Assembly: GCA_002311345.1 (NCBI GenBank)
Contig: DCAA01000031.1
Coordinates: 1-61,476, forward strand
DNA length: 61,476 bases
DNA from: Planctomycetes bacterium UBA1146
GTDB taxonomy: Bacteria > Planctomycetota > UBA8108 > UBA1146
Direction: 5' to 3'
The position numbers and the translations under genes were made by a program. Below are positions 43,888 through 53,123 of this stretch, one piece after another (positions within the stretch are counted from its first letter, which is position 1; every line of letters starts with the position of its first letter). Below the pieces are notes generated by a model that was given only the letters and a program-made list of their open reading frames with translations, was not told the origin of the DNA and searched no databases.

Positions 43888-45894
43888 ATGCAGATGGCAC
43901 CTCTCGACCTGGCTATTCTTGGCATCTATATCGCCTTCGCGATCGCTGTTGGGTTCTCATTGCGCCAGCGGGCCAGCAAGAACGCAGATCAGTTCTTCCT
44001 GGCCGGGAGAAAACTACCCTGGTGGATGGTGGGAACCTCGATGGTGGCCACCACCTTCGCCGCAGACACACCACTGGTGATCACCGGCTGGGTTCGTGAC
44101 GGCGGAATCTGGCGAAACTGGCTGTGGTGGTGCTTTGCCGTCGGTGGAATGCTGACCGTATTCCTCTTTTCGCGCTACTGGCGTCGCCTCGGCGTCATGA
44201 CCCAGGCGGAATTCGCCGAACTGCGCTACGGCGGCCACGGCGCCACCGCGTTGCGGGCAGCACTGGGCTTTTTCCATGCCTTCCTGACCAATCCGATCGT
44301 GCTGTGCTGGGTACTGCTGGCGGCCGCCAAGATCAGTGACGTGCTGTTTGACATCGACAAGACCACCTCGCTGGGCATCGCCTGCGCCATCTGCCTTTCC
44401 TACTCGCTGATGTCGGGTTTCTGGGGCGTTGCAGTGACCGATCTGGTGCAATTTTTCCTCGCCATGATCGGCGCCATCGCATTGGCAGTCATCGCCTGGG
44501 ATGCGGTCGGCGGACAGCAGGAGATCCTGACCCAGTTGGCCGGCAAAGGGGGTGAATCGGGTGAAATCCTCGGTTTCCTGCCCTCGCCCGGGGCCGGCTC
44601 CTGGACCGATCTGTCGTTCTGGACCACACCGCTGGCGGCGGTGGCGGTGTACCTCGGGGTCTCCTGGTGGGCCACTGCCGGAATCGACGGGGGCACCGTG
44701 GTGGTACAGCGGATCGCCGCCAGCAAATCGCCGGCACACGGCTCCATCGGCACCCTCTGGTACAACATCGCCAACTACGCCCTGCGCCCCTGGATGTGGA
44801 TCGCCGTGGCGCTCGCCTCGCTGCTGGTGGTCCCCCACGGCGAACCGATCGTCAGTCCCATCGCCGGCACCGTGGTGGAGATCAGCGACGACCAGAAACG
44901 GGTCACCATCGAAGGGACACAAGGTGACAGAACTGAAATCAGCGTCGAATCGATAGAAGGCTGGGCGGGGGTTCTCCCGACTCTGCGTGTCGATGTCGAG
45001 GACACCATCGAGGAGTCTACCGTCATAGCCAGCACCGATTCGGAGAAGGCCTACGTCGTCATGATGGTGCGTTTTCTGCCGGTCGGATTGCTCGGCATCG
45101 TCGTCGCCAGTTTGCTGGCGGCATTCATGTCGACCATCGACACCCATGTCAATCTGGCAGCGAGTTACTACGTCAACGATCTGCACCGCAGGTTCTTCCA
45201 GCGCAATAAACGGCCAGAGTTCTATGTCACTGTGGCACGGGTCGCCAGCGTCGTGGTCCTCATCGAGGGAGCGTTACTGGCCTCCGTCTCCAGTTCCATC
45301 AGCGATCTGTTCACCTTCTTCCTGGCGTTCCTCGGCGGAGTCGGACCGATCTATCTGCTGCGCTGGTTATGGTGGCGTATCACCGCCTGGAGTGAGATCG
45401 CCGCCATGGTCACATCGAGTGTCACCACCACCCTCATCACCTTCGTCTTCAACAAGGGCTGGCCTGTCACTGCGCTCACGCCCCTGGGAAGCGTCGAATC
45501 GGAGGCAGGAGTGATCACCGCAGAAGGCCGAATCGTCATCGTGGTGCTGCTGTCGACCCTGGTCAGCCTTGTCGTGACCTTGCTGCGGCCCAGGCCTGAC
45601 CCCATCAAGCTGGTGTCCTTCTACAAGAAAGTTCGGCCGGTAGGTGCCTGGGGTCCGGTCCGGGCCCTCGCAGGTGTCTCCTCGAAAAAAGGCGAAGGGA
45701 TCGCCGTCATCGGTGGAGTCTTCGGGGGGCTCGCCCTGATCTGGGGTCTGACCCTGGGAATCGGTGCCTGGATGCTCGGTCACGCCTGGAGCTGGACGGC
45801 CTTCGGAGCGGCTGCCGGAGGAGCCGTCATGGTCGCCGCCATCCTTCCTGGCTTGCTCCGTGAGGACACGACCCAGGGAGAAGAGAACCGATGA
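43888..45894 (+). CDS. Sodium:solute symporter family transporter with inserted carrier-like domain
   Basis: The SSS fold is clear over 668 residues: DLAILGIYIAFAIAVG, the ADQFFLAGRKLPWW start of helix 2, RYWRRLGVMTQAEF, and LLAAFMSTIDTHVNLAASYY, which carries the Ser/Thr sodium-site positions. Between two membrane helices, residues about 318-383 are a soluble insert (SPIAGTVVEIS ... LRVDVEDTIEESTVIASTD) resembling a barrel-sandwich hybrid as in biotinyl/lipoyl or M23-associated domains, but without a lipoylation Lys motif. The usual family lacks this. The substrate is unknown. TAGGATCC lies seven bases before the ATG; the stop overlaps the GT39 gene by four bases. Confidence 0.88.
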   Translation: MQMAPLDLAILGIYIAFAIAVGFSLRQRASKNADQFFLAGRKLPWWMVGTSMVATTFAADTPLVITGWVRDGGIWRNWLWWCFAVGGMLTVFLFSRYWRRLGVMTQAEFAELRYGGHGATALRAALGFFHAFLTNPIVLCWVLLAAAKISDVLFDIDKTTSLGIACAICLSYSLMSGFWGVAVTDLVQFFLAMIGAIALAVIAWDAVGGQQEILTQLAGKGGESGEILGFLPSPGAGSWTDLSFWTTPLAAVAVYLGVSWWATAGIDGGTVVVQRIAASKSPAHGSIGTLWYNIANYALRPWMWIAVALASLLVVPHGEPIVSPIAGTVVEISDDQKRVTIEGTQGDRTEISVESIEGWAGVLPTLRVDVEDTIEESTVIASTDSEKAYVVMMVRFLPVGLLGIVVASLLAAFMSTIDTHVNLAASYYVNDLHRRFFQRNKRPEFYVTVARVASVVVLIEGALLASVSSSISDLFTFFLAFLGGVGPIYLLRWLWWRITAWSEIAAMVTSSVTTTLITFVFNKGWPVTALTPLGSVESEAGVITAEGRIVIVVLLSTLVSLVVTLLRPRPDPIKLVSFYKKVRPVGAWGPVRALAGVSSKKGEGIAVIGGVFGGLALIWGLTLGIGAWMLGHAWSWTAFGAAAGGAVMVAAILPGLLREDTTQGEENR

Positions 45895-47492
45895 GTAGTT
45901 CTGCTGCTCCCGGCCACAGGATCATCCTCTTGATCGCCCTCGCCACCTGGGCGGGCTTCTTCTTCGTTCGAGCCACCAGTCCCGACGACCTGCTCAGTCG
46001 TGACCAGGAGAAGGTCGGCGTCTACGTGCTCGACATCGTCGAAAACGATCACTGGCTGTGGCAACGAGACCATGACGGTCAGTTCGCCTCCAAGCCACCC
46101 TTGACCCAGTGGGTCGCCGCCCTCTTCACCAGTGCCACGGGTCAGTTCCATCGACTGTCGCTTACTTTTCCCTCCTGGTTCGCCTGTCTCATCACGGTGA
46201 TCGTCATCTGTGCCTGGACCGGCCGAGAGTTCGGAAGCGCTGCGGCACTCTGGGCTCCGCTACTTCTGCTGGCCAATCCGATGGGGATCCGAGCAATGCT
46301 GCTGGCGCGCAGTGATCCCCTTTTCCAGTGCACCATCGTCTTGCTTGCCCTCGCCGTTTGGCGTTGCTGGATCGATGGGGCGCGTGCATGGCCGATCGCT
46401 CTGGCGGGTACCGCCGCTTTGATGACGAAAGGCCCGCTCGCGCTGGTCATCGTGCTGCTGGGATTGCTGGCAGCCATCACACTGAAGAAAGAAGAGCGCC
46501 CGCCGATCCCCGTCAGGGCCATCGCCATCGCGATGTTACTCTCACTGGTCGTGCCCGCCCTGTGGCTCTGGGCTGCCCAGCAAAACAGTGGCGGACAGGC
46601 GGTAGAAAAACTGCTCCAGCAGGAATTGTTCGGACACGCCCTCGGTGCTCGTATGGGCGCAAACCAGCAATCATGGACCCATCATTTGCTTCCCATGGGA
46701 TGGTACCTCTCGCGGCTGGCCCCGACCGGCATCATCGCGATCATCGCGATCATCCGCATGTGGCTACGACCCAGCCACACGCAGCGAGAACGCGCGGCAG
46801 AGAGATTCTTGCTTGCGTGGCTGTTGGGGGGGTTGCTGCTGCTGTGTATCGGCACCCACCACCGATTCATCCACTTGCTGGTGATCTTGCCCCCGGCAGC
46901 GATGCTGGCGGCGCGAGAAGTCTCGGGTTGGCTGAGCACACCAGCACGTGGACCGATGTGGGCCGCGATCGCACTGTCGGGAGTGCTTCCCATCACTGCG
47001 GTTTACCTCGACATGATCGACATCTCGTCACCGCGTATCGTCCGATCCCGCGAACTGAGGGAGTTCGCCCTCTCGGTACAAGAACAGGTGGGGCCGGGAG
47101 CCAGGATGGAGTTTTTCTCAACCACCGCTGGAGTGCAAGTTCAACTGGCCAGGCATCAACCAACACTGACACAACAAGACATCGGCCTGACTCTCAGTTC
47201 GAACGAAGCCATTTACGTCATCGTCGAAGATGAAGATCGCTTTCGAGATCTGGCCAGGAAACAGGGCGTTTCGTTATTTGAAGTGCCACTGCGACGTCCA
47301 TTCGCCGGAGCCCATCTGGCGCTCTATGCCAGCGAGGGGGCTGCGGGAGTACAGAAGATCGCGGATGGCAGAAGGCCGAATTACGTAATATTGACCCTCT
47401 TGTCGCTTCTGACATGCGTTCTTTTGGTCTTTAGCGTCCGATTATTGATCGCCAATATCAGCCCTATCGCGGGTCAAAATTCGAAATTATAA
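45891..47492 (+). CDS. Membrane glycosyltransferase of the GT39/ArnT type
   Basis: Starts in an ATGA overlap with the transporter stop. The 533-residue protein has about twelve membrane helices. The first extracytoplasmic loop has LLSRDQEKVGVYVLDIVENDHW and the following FASKPPLTQWVAALF, the pattern of ArnT and protein O-mannosyltransferase-type enzymes (normally an acidic DE-type pair; here RDQE). ARSDPLFQCTIVLLALAVW is the next conserved stretch. It would move a sugar from a polyprenyl-phosphate carrier to lipid or protein on the outer face of the membrane. The C-terminal part has a small soluble loop before a last helix. No lipid A gene is nearby. Confidence 0.87.
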   Translation: MSSSAAPGHRIILLIALATWAGFFFVRATSPDDLLSRDQEKVGVYVLDIVENDHWLWQRDHDGQFASKPPLTQWVAALFTSATGQFHRLSLTFPSWFACLITVIVICAWTGREFGSAAALWAPLLLLANPMGIRAMLLARSDPLFQCTIVLLALAVWRCWIDGARAWPIALAGTAALMTKGPLALVIVLLGLLAAITLKKEERPPIPVRAIAIAMLLSLVVPALWLWAAQQNSGGQAVEKLLQQELFGHALGARMGANQQSWTHHLLPMGWYLSRLAPTGIIAIIAIIRMWLRPSHTQRERAAERFLLAWLLGGLLLLCIGTHHRFIHLLVILPPAAMLAAREVSGWLSTPARGPMWAAIALSGVLPITAVYLDMIDISSPRIVRSRELREFALSVQEQVGPGARMEFFSTTAGVQVQLARHQPTLTQQDIGLTLSSNEAIYVIVEDEDRFRDLARKQGVSLFEVPLRRPFAGAHLALYASEGAAGVQKIADGRRPNYVILTLLSLLTCVLLVFSVRLLIANISPIAGQNSKL

Positions 47493-47581
47493 TGAAGGCA
47501 GCCCCCCCCAGTTGTGGATGTTGAATTAGTTCCGATTCTGATCCACGAAACGAAAACATGATGCACAACAGGAGGTCGAAG

Positions 47582-50500
47582 ATGACGTATCGAGGTCCAT
47601 CCGCTGGCACCCTCTTTCTTTGCCTGTTCTTGCTTCTGATCCCCACCGTCACGATCGCTTCGGACGCACCTTTTCGTCGTGGCGATGTCAATGATGACGA
47701 AGGTGTCGATATCTCCGACCCGATAACCGTTCTGGACCACCTGTTCAACGGCTCCCAGGCCGTTGGCTGCCTGGATGCGGCAGACGTGAATGACAGTGGC
47801 TCCATCGATCTGGCCGATGCCATCTATCTCTTGACGTACATCTTCTCCGGTGGCTCATCTCCTCCCGATCCGGGCCCCTTCGATTGCGGGCTGGACCCGA
47901 CCCTCGATGGGATCGGCTGCTTTCAGAGTTCCTGTGATGGGGCTGGAGATCCGGCACGAGTCGCTGCGGGGCACTTGATGCATCGCATCGGATATGGCCC
48001 GCTGCCCGATGATGTCGACCAGATCCTCGCTGTCGGTATCGAGGCTACGCTGACCTCGCAGTTGAACCCCGGCACTGGCGTCGAACCGAACAACCCGGCC
48101 CTCTCGGACCTGGAAGACTTTTTCACGTCGGAGATCCCGGTCGCTGATGAGAGATTCCTGCTCAGACCGAATGCCCCCTTCCACTACTTCCTGGGCTTCG
48201 AAGAACCACCGGTTGACTGGGCTCAGCCAGGTTTCGATGATTCCGACTGGATCGTCGGCAAGGCGGGATTCGGTTGGTCGGACAACGACGATGTCACCGA
48301 GATACCCCAGTTCGCCTCCACTGATCTGGCATCGATGTACATCCGAACCGAGTTCATCCTCACCGACCCTGCTGTACTGCCACCGATTTACCTGAAGATG
48401 CTCCACGACGACGCCTTCGTTGCCTACATCAACGGCTTCGAGGTGGCCAGAAGCACCAACGCGAACGGTACGGCTCAGCTGGTAGGCAATCCGCCCCCGT
48501 TCAATCAGTATTCCAACGGCACCCACGAAGCGGGAATCCCCGAGTACTACCCGATTCCAGATTCGTGGTTCCAGCCTGGCATCAACACCATCGCCATCCA
48601 GGGCCACGATGCTCCCAACAATGGTGATTTCACCCTGGACCCCACGCTTGTCACACAGATGTTCAGTACAGATCCGGGTCGCAGGATCGTGCTGTCAGAT
48701 GGTAACCTGCAACGCTTCCCGTTCATCCGGGGCATCTACTCGACGAGACAGTTACAGACGGTGCTCGGCGAGTTCTGGGAGAACCATTTCACTACCGATG
48801 AAGAAAAACTACGCGACCTGATTCGTAACGCCAGGAATCGATACGGGTTCCGCATTCTCGGCAGCAACACCGCTGCCCGGATGCACTCCGCGACACTGGA
48901 GTTCGAGGAGTATGACTTTTTCCGCAACAACGCACTGGGCTACTTTGGCGATCTGCTGATGAGCAGCGCAGCAAGCGTTCCGATGCTGGTCTACCTCGAC
49001 AACATCCTCAACTTCGCCGCAGAACCCAACGAAAACTACGCCCGGGAGATCCTCGAACTGCATTCACTCGGCGTCGACAATGGATATACCCAGACCGACA
49101 TCGAAGAAGTTGCACGCGTATTTACCGGCTGGACGGTCACCAGAATCCCCAACGAGATGATTCAAGAGTTTCCCGATTACGTCACCAACCCCGTGACGAC
49201 GGGTAATCACTCCTGGACCACCACCGAGTTGGTGGCCATCGGGGAGGACTGGAAATACTTCAAGGGCACTCAGGAACCGACACCGGATGTTGTCGGCGGA
49301 CCGACCACGGCCTGGACCGAGTTGGGATATGACGACTCCGCCTGGCTGACGGGCCCAACCGGGATCGGAATGGGCGACGGAGACGATGCTACCGTTCTCA
49401 CCGATATGCAGAACAACTACATCAGTTTCTATGCTCGCAAGACTTTCACGATCAACAATCCTGCGACCCCTGACCGCCTCGAGCTCGAAATCGATTACGA
49501 CGACGGAGTGGTGCTCTATCTCAATGGCACAGAGATCGCGCGAAGCCCAACGATGAATGACGCTCCAACCCCTCCGCCGTTCACTGCAGCATCCGGAAAT
49601 CACGAGGCGGTCGGTCGGCCGATACTCATCGATCTCGATCACTTCAGGCCATTGATGATCGCAGGAACAAATGTCCTGGCGGCACAGGTGCACAACGTCA
49701 CGATCGGAAGTAACGACACATCGTTCCTGCCGCGGGTCACCTCCAATGTCCCGACCTCTCGCCACATCGATCTCAACAACCGGCAGGGTCGGTGGGAGTT
49801 CCTATTCTATCCAGCTAATCATGACACCGGCGCGAAGACCATCTTCGAAGGTACTCCTTACCAGCTCGACATCCCCGACGGACGTCTGGGAGTTGACGGT
49901 GTCCTCGACGGAATCGAGTTGCTCGATACCCTCGCTGCCCACCCAGACACTGCCGAGTTCATCTGCATCAAATTGATCCAGAGATTCGTCTCTGATGACA
50001 TCTCTCTGGCCAGTATCTCCGACGGATCAGCACCGCTGGAGTTGCAAGCCTTGCTGGCGGATATGCTGGCGGCCTGGTTCTCGACGGTTCGTCCCGGTCA
50101 CATCGGCACCGTTCTCGAGACGCTTCTTGATCCAGTCAATCAACAGGGCCCCTTCTGGGATACCGGAAATGCACGCGCGAAGATCAAAACGCCAGTCGAG
50201 TTCATCAACTCGACTTTGCGTTCACTGTATGCGGACGCCAGTAGCGACGACCTTGCCAACTGGATGAAGGATATGGGAATGGATCTGTTCCAGCGCGACG
50301 AACCCGATGGGTATTCCGAGATCGGGCTCGACTGGATCGGTACCACAACACTGCTCGAACGTATCAATTTTTCCCGTAGAGTCGCTTCCAATGTCGACAA
50401 TGACTATCAATGGGACATAGGGAACTTCATCGATCCCACGCAGGGCCTCGGTTCCATCGAGGTGGTCGAGGTCTTCGACGAAGTGTTGTTCCAGGGAGCT

Positions 50501-50656
50501 CTTACCGAAGCCGAGAAGTGCATCATCATAGATTATCTGGAGACCGATCTCGATGGCCTCCCCTGGCCTCTCGATCCAGACGCCAACAACTACGAAACCC
50601 GAATTCGCGACATGGTCGGCTTCATGCTGAGTTTGCCGCGCTGGCAGTTCCAGTAG
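47582..50656 (+). CDS. Secreted DUF1800 protein with N-terminal dockerin-like module and two inserted beta domains
   Basis: AGGAGG six bases before the ATG at 47582 decides the start. The 1024-residue chain has a signal peptide (1-27) and, unusually, the dockerin-like module at the N terminus (31-118: DVNDDEGVDISDPI, DVNDSGSIDLADAI). The DUF1800 core begins at AAGHLMHRIGYGP (about 128) and resumes with GNLQRFPFIRGIYSTRQLQ, QVLGEFWENHFTT-like text, NENYAREILELHSLGV and VARVFTGWTV. Two inserts of about 150 residues (GFDDSDWIVGKAGFGWSDN and GYDDSAWLTGPTGIGMGDG) are galactose-binding-like sandwiches with a YINGFEVARS / YLNGTEIARS strand. First gene of an operon with DUF1501. Confidence 0.9.
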   Translation: MTYRGPSAGTLFLCLFLLLIPTVTIASDAPFRRGDVNDDEGVDISDPITVLDHLFNGSQAVGCLDAADVNDSGSIDLADAIYLLTYIFSGGSSPPDPGPFDCGLDPTLDGIGCFQSSCDGAGDPARVAAGHLMHRIGYGPLPDDVDQILAVGIEATLTSQLNPGTGVEPNNPALSDLEDFFTSEIPVADERFLLRPNAPFHYFLGFEEPPVDWAQPGFDDSDWIVGKAGFGWSDNDDVTEIPQFASTDLASMYIRTEFILTDPAVLPPIYLKMLHDDAFVAYINGFEVARSTNANGTAQLVGNPPPFNQYSNGTHEAGIPEYYPIPDSWFQPGINTIAIQGHDAPNNGDFTLDPTLVTQMFSTDPGRRIVLSDGNLQRFPFIRGIYSTRQLQTVLGEFWENHFTTDEEKLRDLIRNARNRYGFRILGSNTAARMHSATLEFEEYDFFRNNALGYFGDLLMSSAASVPMLVYLDNILNFAAEPNENYAREILELHSLGVDNGYTQTDIEEVARVFTGWTVTRIPNEMIQEFPDYVTNPVTTGNHSWTTTELVAIGEDWKYFKGTQEPTPDVVGGPTTAWTELGYDDSAWLTGPTGIGMGDGDDATVLTDMQNNYISFYARKTFTINNPATPDRLELEIDYDDGVVLYLNGTEIARSPTMNDAPTPPPFTAASGNHEAVGRPILIDLDHFRPLMIAGTNVLAAQVHNVTIGSNDTSFLPRVTSNVPTSRHIDLNNRQGRWEFLFYPANHDTGAKTIFEGTPYQLDIPDGRLGVDGVLDGIELLDTLAAHPDTAEFICIKLIQRFVSDDISLASISDGSAPLELQALLADMLAAWFSTVRPGHIGTVLETLLDPVNQQGPFWDTGNARAKIKTPVEFINSTLRSLYADASSDDLANWMKDMGMDLFQRDEPDGYSEIGLDWIGTTTLLERINFSRRVASNVDNDYQWDIGNFIDPTQGLGSIEVVEVFDEVLFQGALTEAEKCIIIDYLETDLDGLPWPLDPDANNYETRIRDMVGFMLSLPRWQFQ

Positions 50657-50673
50657 GGGAATAGGAGAAAACC

Positions 50674-52047
50674 ATGTTGAATCGCAGAGACCTGCTTCGT
50701 ACCGGTGGACTCGCCGCACTGGGGCTGATCATGCCGCCGCTCACTGGTCCTAACTTCCTCGCCAGAAAATTACTCGCGGGTCCTATCGGCGCAGGGACTG
50801 GTGCCAAGAAGATGATCTTCATCTGGCAACGTGGGGGAAATGACGCCGTCAATACCGTGATCCCCAGTGGCGATGTGGATTACAGTCAGGTGATCCGCCC
50901 CTCGCTGTTCATCAGTGACACCGAGGCGCTCGATCTCGGTAACGGGTTCGCCCAGTTACACCCTGCCCTCGACCCACTGATGGAGATCTACAATCACACC
51001 TCGCTCAACGGAATCGCGGGTCCAGGGAATCTCGCCGTATTGCACAGGATTGGCTATCCAGAGCAATCTCGCAGCCACTTCAGTGCCCAGCAGTTCTGGG
51101 AAAATGGCGTTCCGGGAGATGAAACCCTCGATGAAGGGTTCATCTACCGCCGCTTTGCCAACGTACCGGGATTCCCGGACGATCCCTTCCCGGGTGCTTT
51201 CCTCAGTGACGCCCTGGCGCTCTCGATGCGTGGCCCGATTCCGATGCCGGCGTTCCCCGCCACCGAGGATTACTCCTTCTCCGGATCTCTGGCAGAAGTG
51301 GAACGGTTCCTCGGAGCGCTTCCCAGCACACCAGGTGGCACCGATGGAAGCGGCTTCTACGGTGTCTACGGTGGCAAACCCGACATGGAAGGTGGCCCCT
51401 ACCGTGACGCCCTGATGCCGACCGGAGTGAAGCTTGGCGAATCGGTGAGCACGGTCCAGCAGGCGCTTGCCCAGGGACCTTATGTTCCGGAGAACGGTGC
51501 GGTTTACCCCAACAACACCTTCGGACAGCAACTCGCCGAGATCGCGATGCTACTGAAGAGAACCCCGGCATCGTTACTAGGAGTCAACATCGGCGGCTGG
51601 GATACACATACCGGACAGGGTCGGATCACTGGTGCCCATCCGAATATCCTCGACGATCTCGCGCAGGGGATACAGGCGCTCTCTCGTGACCTGCAAGATA
51701 TGTGGGAAGACACCATCGTGGTCACCGTCTCTGAGTTTGGTCGTACCTCCATCGAGAACGGTTCTTCTGGAACTGATCACGGTGCCGGCACAGCGATGTT
51801 CGTTGCCGGCGGCAACGTCATCGGAGGGGTCTATAACTGCGACCCGAGCACCTGGGAAGCGGGAGCTCTGTTCTCGGAGAACGATCGTTACCTGGCCGCG
51901 AATACTGACTTCAGGGTTGTCTTCGCAGAAATCTTCCAGCAACACTTCGGCGATGATCCGGCCACGATGGACCAGTTCATGCCAGGCTACGACCTCGCCG
52001 CAGCGCAATACCCGGGGCTGTTCACGCAACTCGGATTCCTCACCTAG
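50674..52047 (+). CDS. Tat-exported DUF1501 protein
   Basis: Starts 17 bases after the DUF1800 stop with GGAGAAA upstream. The N terminus NRRDLLRTGGLAALGL is a twin-arginine signal of the kind typical for DUF1501. Of 457 residues, IWQRGGNDAVNTVIPSGD, ARSHFSAQQFWENG-like text (SRSHFSAQQFWENG), GVNIGGWDTHTGQG, SEFGRTSIENGSSGTDHGAG and VAGGNVIGGVYNCDP mark the family, which belongs to the alkaline-phosphatase/sulfatase-like superfamily and is nearly always paired with DUF1800 in planctomycetes. Function unproven; the pair is thought to act outside the cytoplasm. Confidence 0.93.
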   Translation: MLNRRDLLRTGGLAALGLIMPPLTGPNFLARKLLAGPIGAGTGAKKMIFIWQRGGNDAVNTVIPSGDVDYSQVIRPSLFISDTEALDLGNGFAQLHPALDPLMEIYNHTSLNGIAGPGNLAVLHRIGYPEQSRSHFSAQQFWENGVPGDETLDEGFIYRRFANVPGFPDDPFPGAFLSDALALSMRGPIPMPAFPATEDYSFSGSLAEVERFLGALPSTPGGTDGSGFYGVYGGKPDMEGGPYRDALMPTGVKLGESVSTVQQALAQGPYVPENGAVYPNNTFGQQLAEIAMLLKRTPASLLGVNIGGWDTHTGQGRITGAHPNILDDLAQGIQALSRDLQDMWEDTIVVTVSEFGRTSIENGSSGTDHGAGTAMFVAGGNVIGGVYNCDPSTWEAGALFSENDRYLAANTDFRVVFAEIFQQHFGDDPATMDQFMPGYDLAAAQYPGLFTQLGFLT

Positions 52048-52060
52048 GAAGGAATCCACG

Positions 52061-52969
52061 ATGCGCCGGATTGGATCAGGATTGTGCCTTTTGACCACGT
52101 TGGTGATCACATCACCGATGATGGCACAAGACCACGTTATCAATTTCTTCACTTCTGCCTTCTTGCCAACCAGTCTCACCATCGAAACAGGTGATACGGT
52201 CACCTGGAACTGGATAGACGGCGATCATGCCCTCACCAGTGGGATTCCCGGTGGTACCCCCGGCACCAACAATGAACCAGGGGCTCTTTTTTCTGCCCCC
52301 ATCAATTCTCAGAACCCATCCTTCACCTATGCCTTCAGCGAAATGGGTCAGACCATCGGATTTTTCGATGCCAATAATCCCGCGCAAGTAGGGGCCATCA
52401 CCGTGCTCGACGACACCCTCACCTTCGAGGTAGGCGTCGTCGACAACACCTATATTCCGGTCACCGTGGAGATCTTCGAGGGAGATCGTGTTCGCTGGGT
52501 TCATGAACCGATGGAGATGCTGCACACCGTCACCAGCGGGACTCCGGAAGGTCTCCCCGGCACCATCGAAGAACCAGGCGCCCTCTTCAATGAAGAATCC
52601 TCCGACCTCAATCCCATCTTCGAGTACACCTTTGACAACTCGATGGAGTTGCCCTATTTCTGCGTCCCTCATGTCGCCTTCGGTATGTTCGGTTTGGTCA
52701 TCATCCAGGACCGCTTTGTGCGTGGGGATGCCGATCGCAACGGAGAACTTGGAATCGGCGATGCGATATTCTCTCTCGGCTATTTGTTCCAGGGCTCTGC
52801 CACACCTGCCTGTCTCGATGCTCTCGATACGTCCGACGATGGACAGGTCGATATCGCTGATCCGGTGATGCTGCTGAGCTACCTGTTCGTCTCGGCACCG
52901 CCACCACCAGCACCATTCCCCTCAGAAGGGCCTGACAGAACCCAGGACGACCTTCTCTGCCTCCCCTGA
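52061..52969 (+). CDS. Secreted two-cupredoxin protein with C-terminal dockerin-like module
   Basis: The ATG at 52061 follows AGGAAGGAA and lies 13 bases after DUF1501. Signal peptide at 1-22. Residues 24-118 are a plastocyanin-like domain that keeps one ligand (H56 in GDHALTSG) but has Phe and Asp where Cys-x-x-His is expected (IGFFDANNP). Residues 119-217 are a second copy with a complete type 1 copper set: H155, C201, H204 and M209 (LHTVTSG, YFCVPHVAFGM). Residues 219-302 are the F-hand module (DADRNGELGIGDAI, DTSDDGQVDIADPV). It probably carries electrons outside the cell, perhaps with the DUF1800/DUF1501 proteins. Confidence 0.9.
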   Translation: MRRIGSGLCLLTTLVITSPMMAQDHVINFFTSAFLPTSLTIETGDTVTWNWIDGDHALTSGIPGGTPGTNNEPGALFSAPINSQNPSFTYAFSEMGQTIGFFDANNPAQVGAITVLDDTLTFEVGVVDNTYIPVTVEIFEGDRVRWVHEPMEMLHTVTSGTPEGLPGTIEEPGALFNEESSDLNPIFEYTFDNSMELPYFCVPHVAFGMFGLVIIQDRFVRGDADRNGELGIGDAIFSLGYLFQGSATPACLDALDTSDDGQVDIADPVMLLSYLFVSAPPPPAPFPSEGPDRTQDDLLCLP

Positions 52970-53011
52970 AGACCGACGGGGGTTGGCATAACCTTTGATA
53001 ATACAAGTAGT

Positions 53012-53017
53012 TATAAT
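53012..53017 (+). promoter_or_regulatory. Possible -10 element before the amidohydrolase genes
   Basis: A perfect TATAAT sits in an AT-rich patch (52985-53020), within a 154-base gap whose remainder is GC-rich. No good -35 box is found at 16-18 bases. Transcription from here would leave a leader of about 100 bases before the ATG at 53124. Confidence 0.35.
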
Positions 53018-53057
53018 TTCCCTCCGGGAGCCTTCCCGAATCTGATCGAAACTCACC

Positions 53058-53093
53058 TGATCCAGAGTTGCGTTTCGCCTATGATCCAGAGTT
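53058..53093. repeat. 12-base direct repeat in the amidohydrolase leader
   Basis: TGATCCAGAGTT occurs at 53058-53069 and again at 53082-53093, with a 24-base period. It lies between the possible -10 element and the ATG at 53124. Two copies about two helical turns apart could be a regulator site, or simply chance. Confidence 0.4.
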
Positions 53094-53123
53094 CACTCCA
53101 ATCTCCAGGAAGGATGTTCCTCC

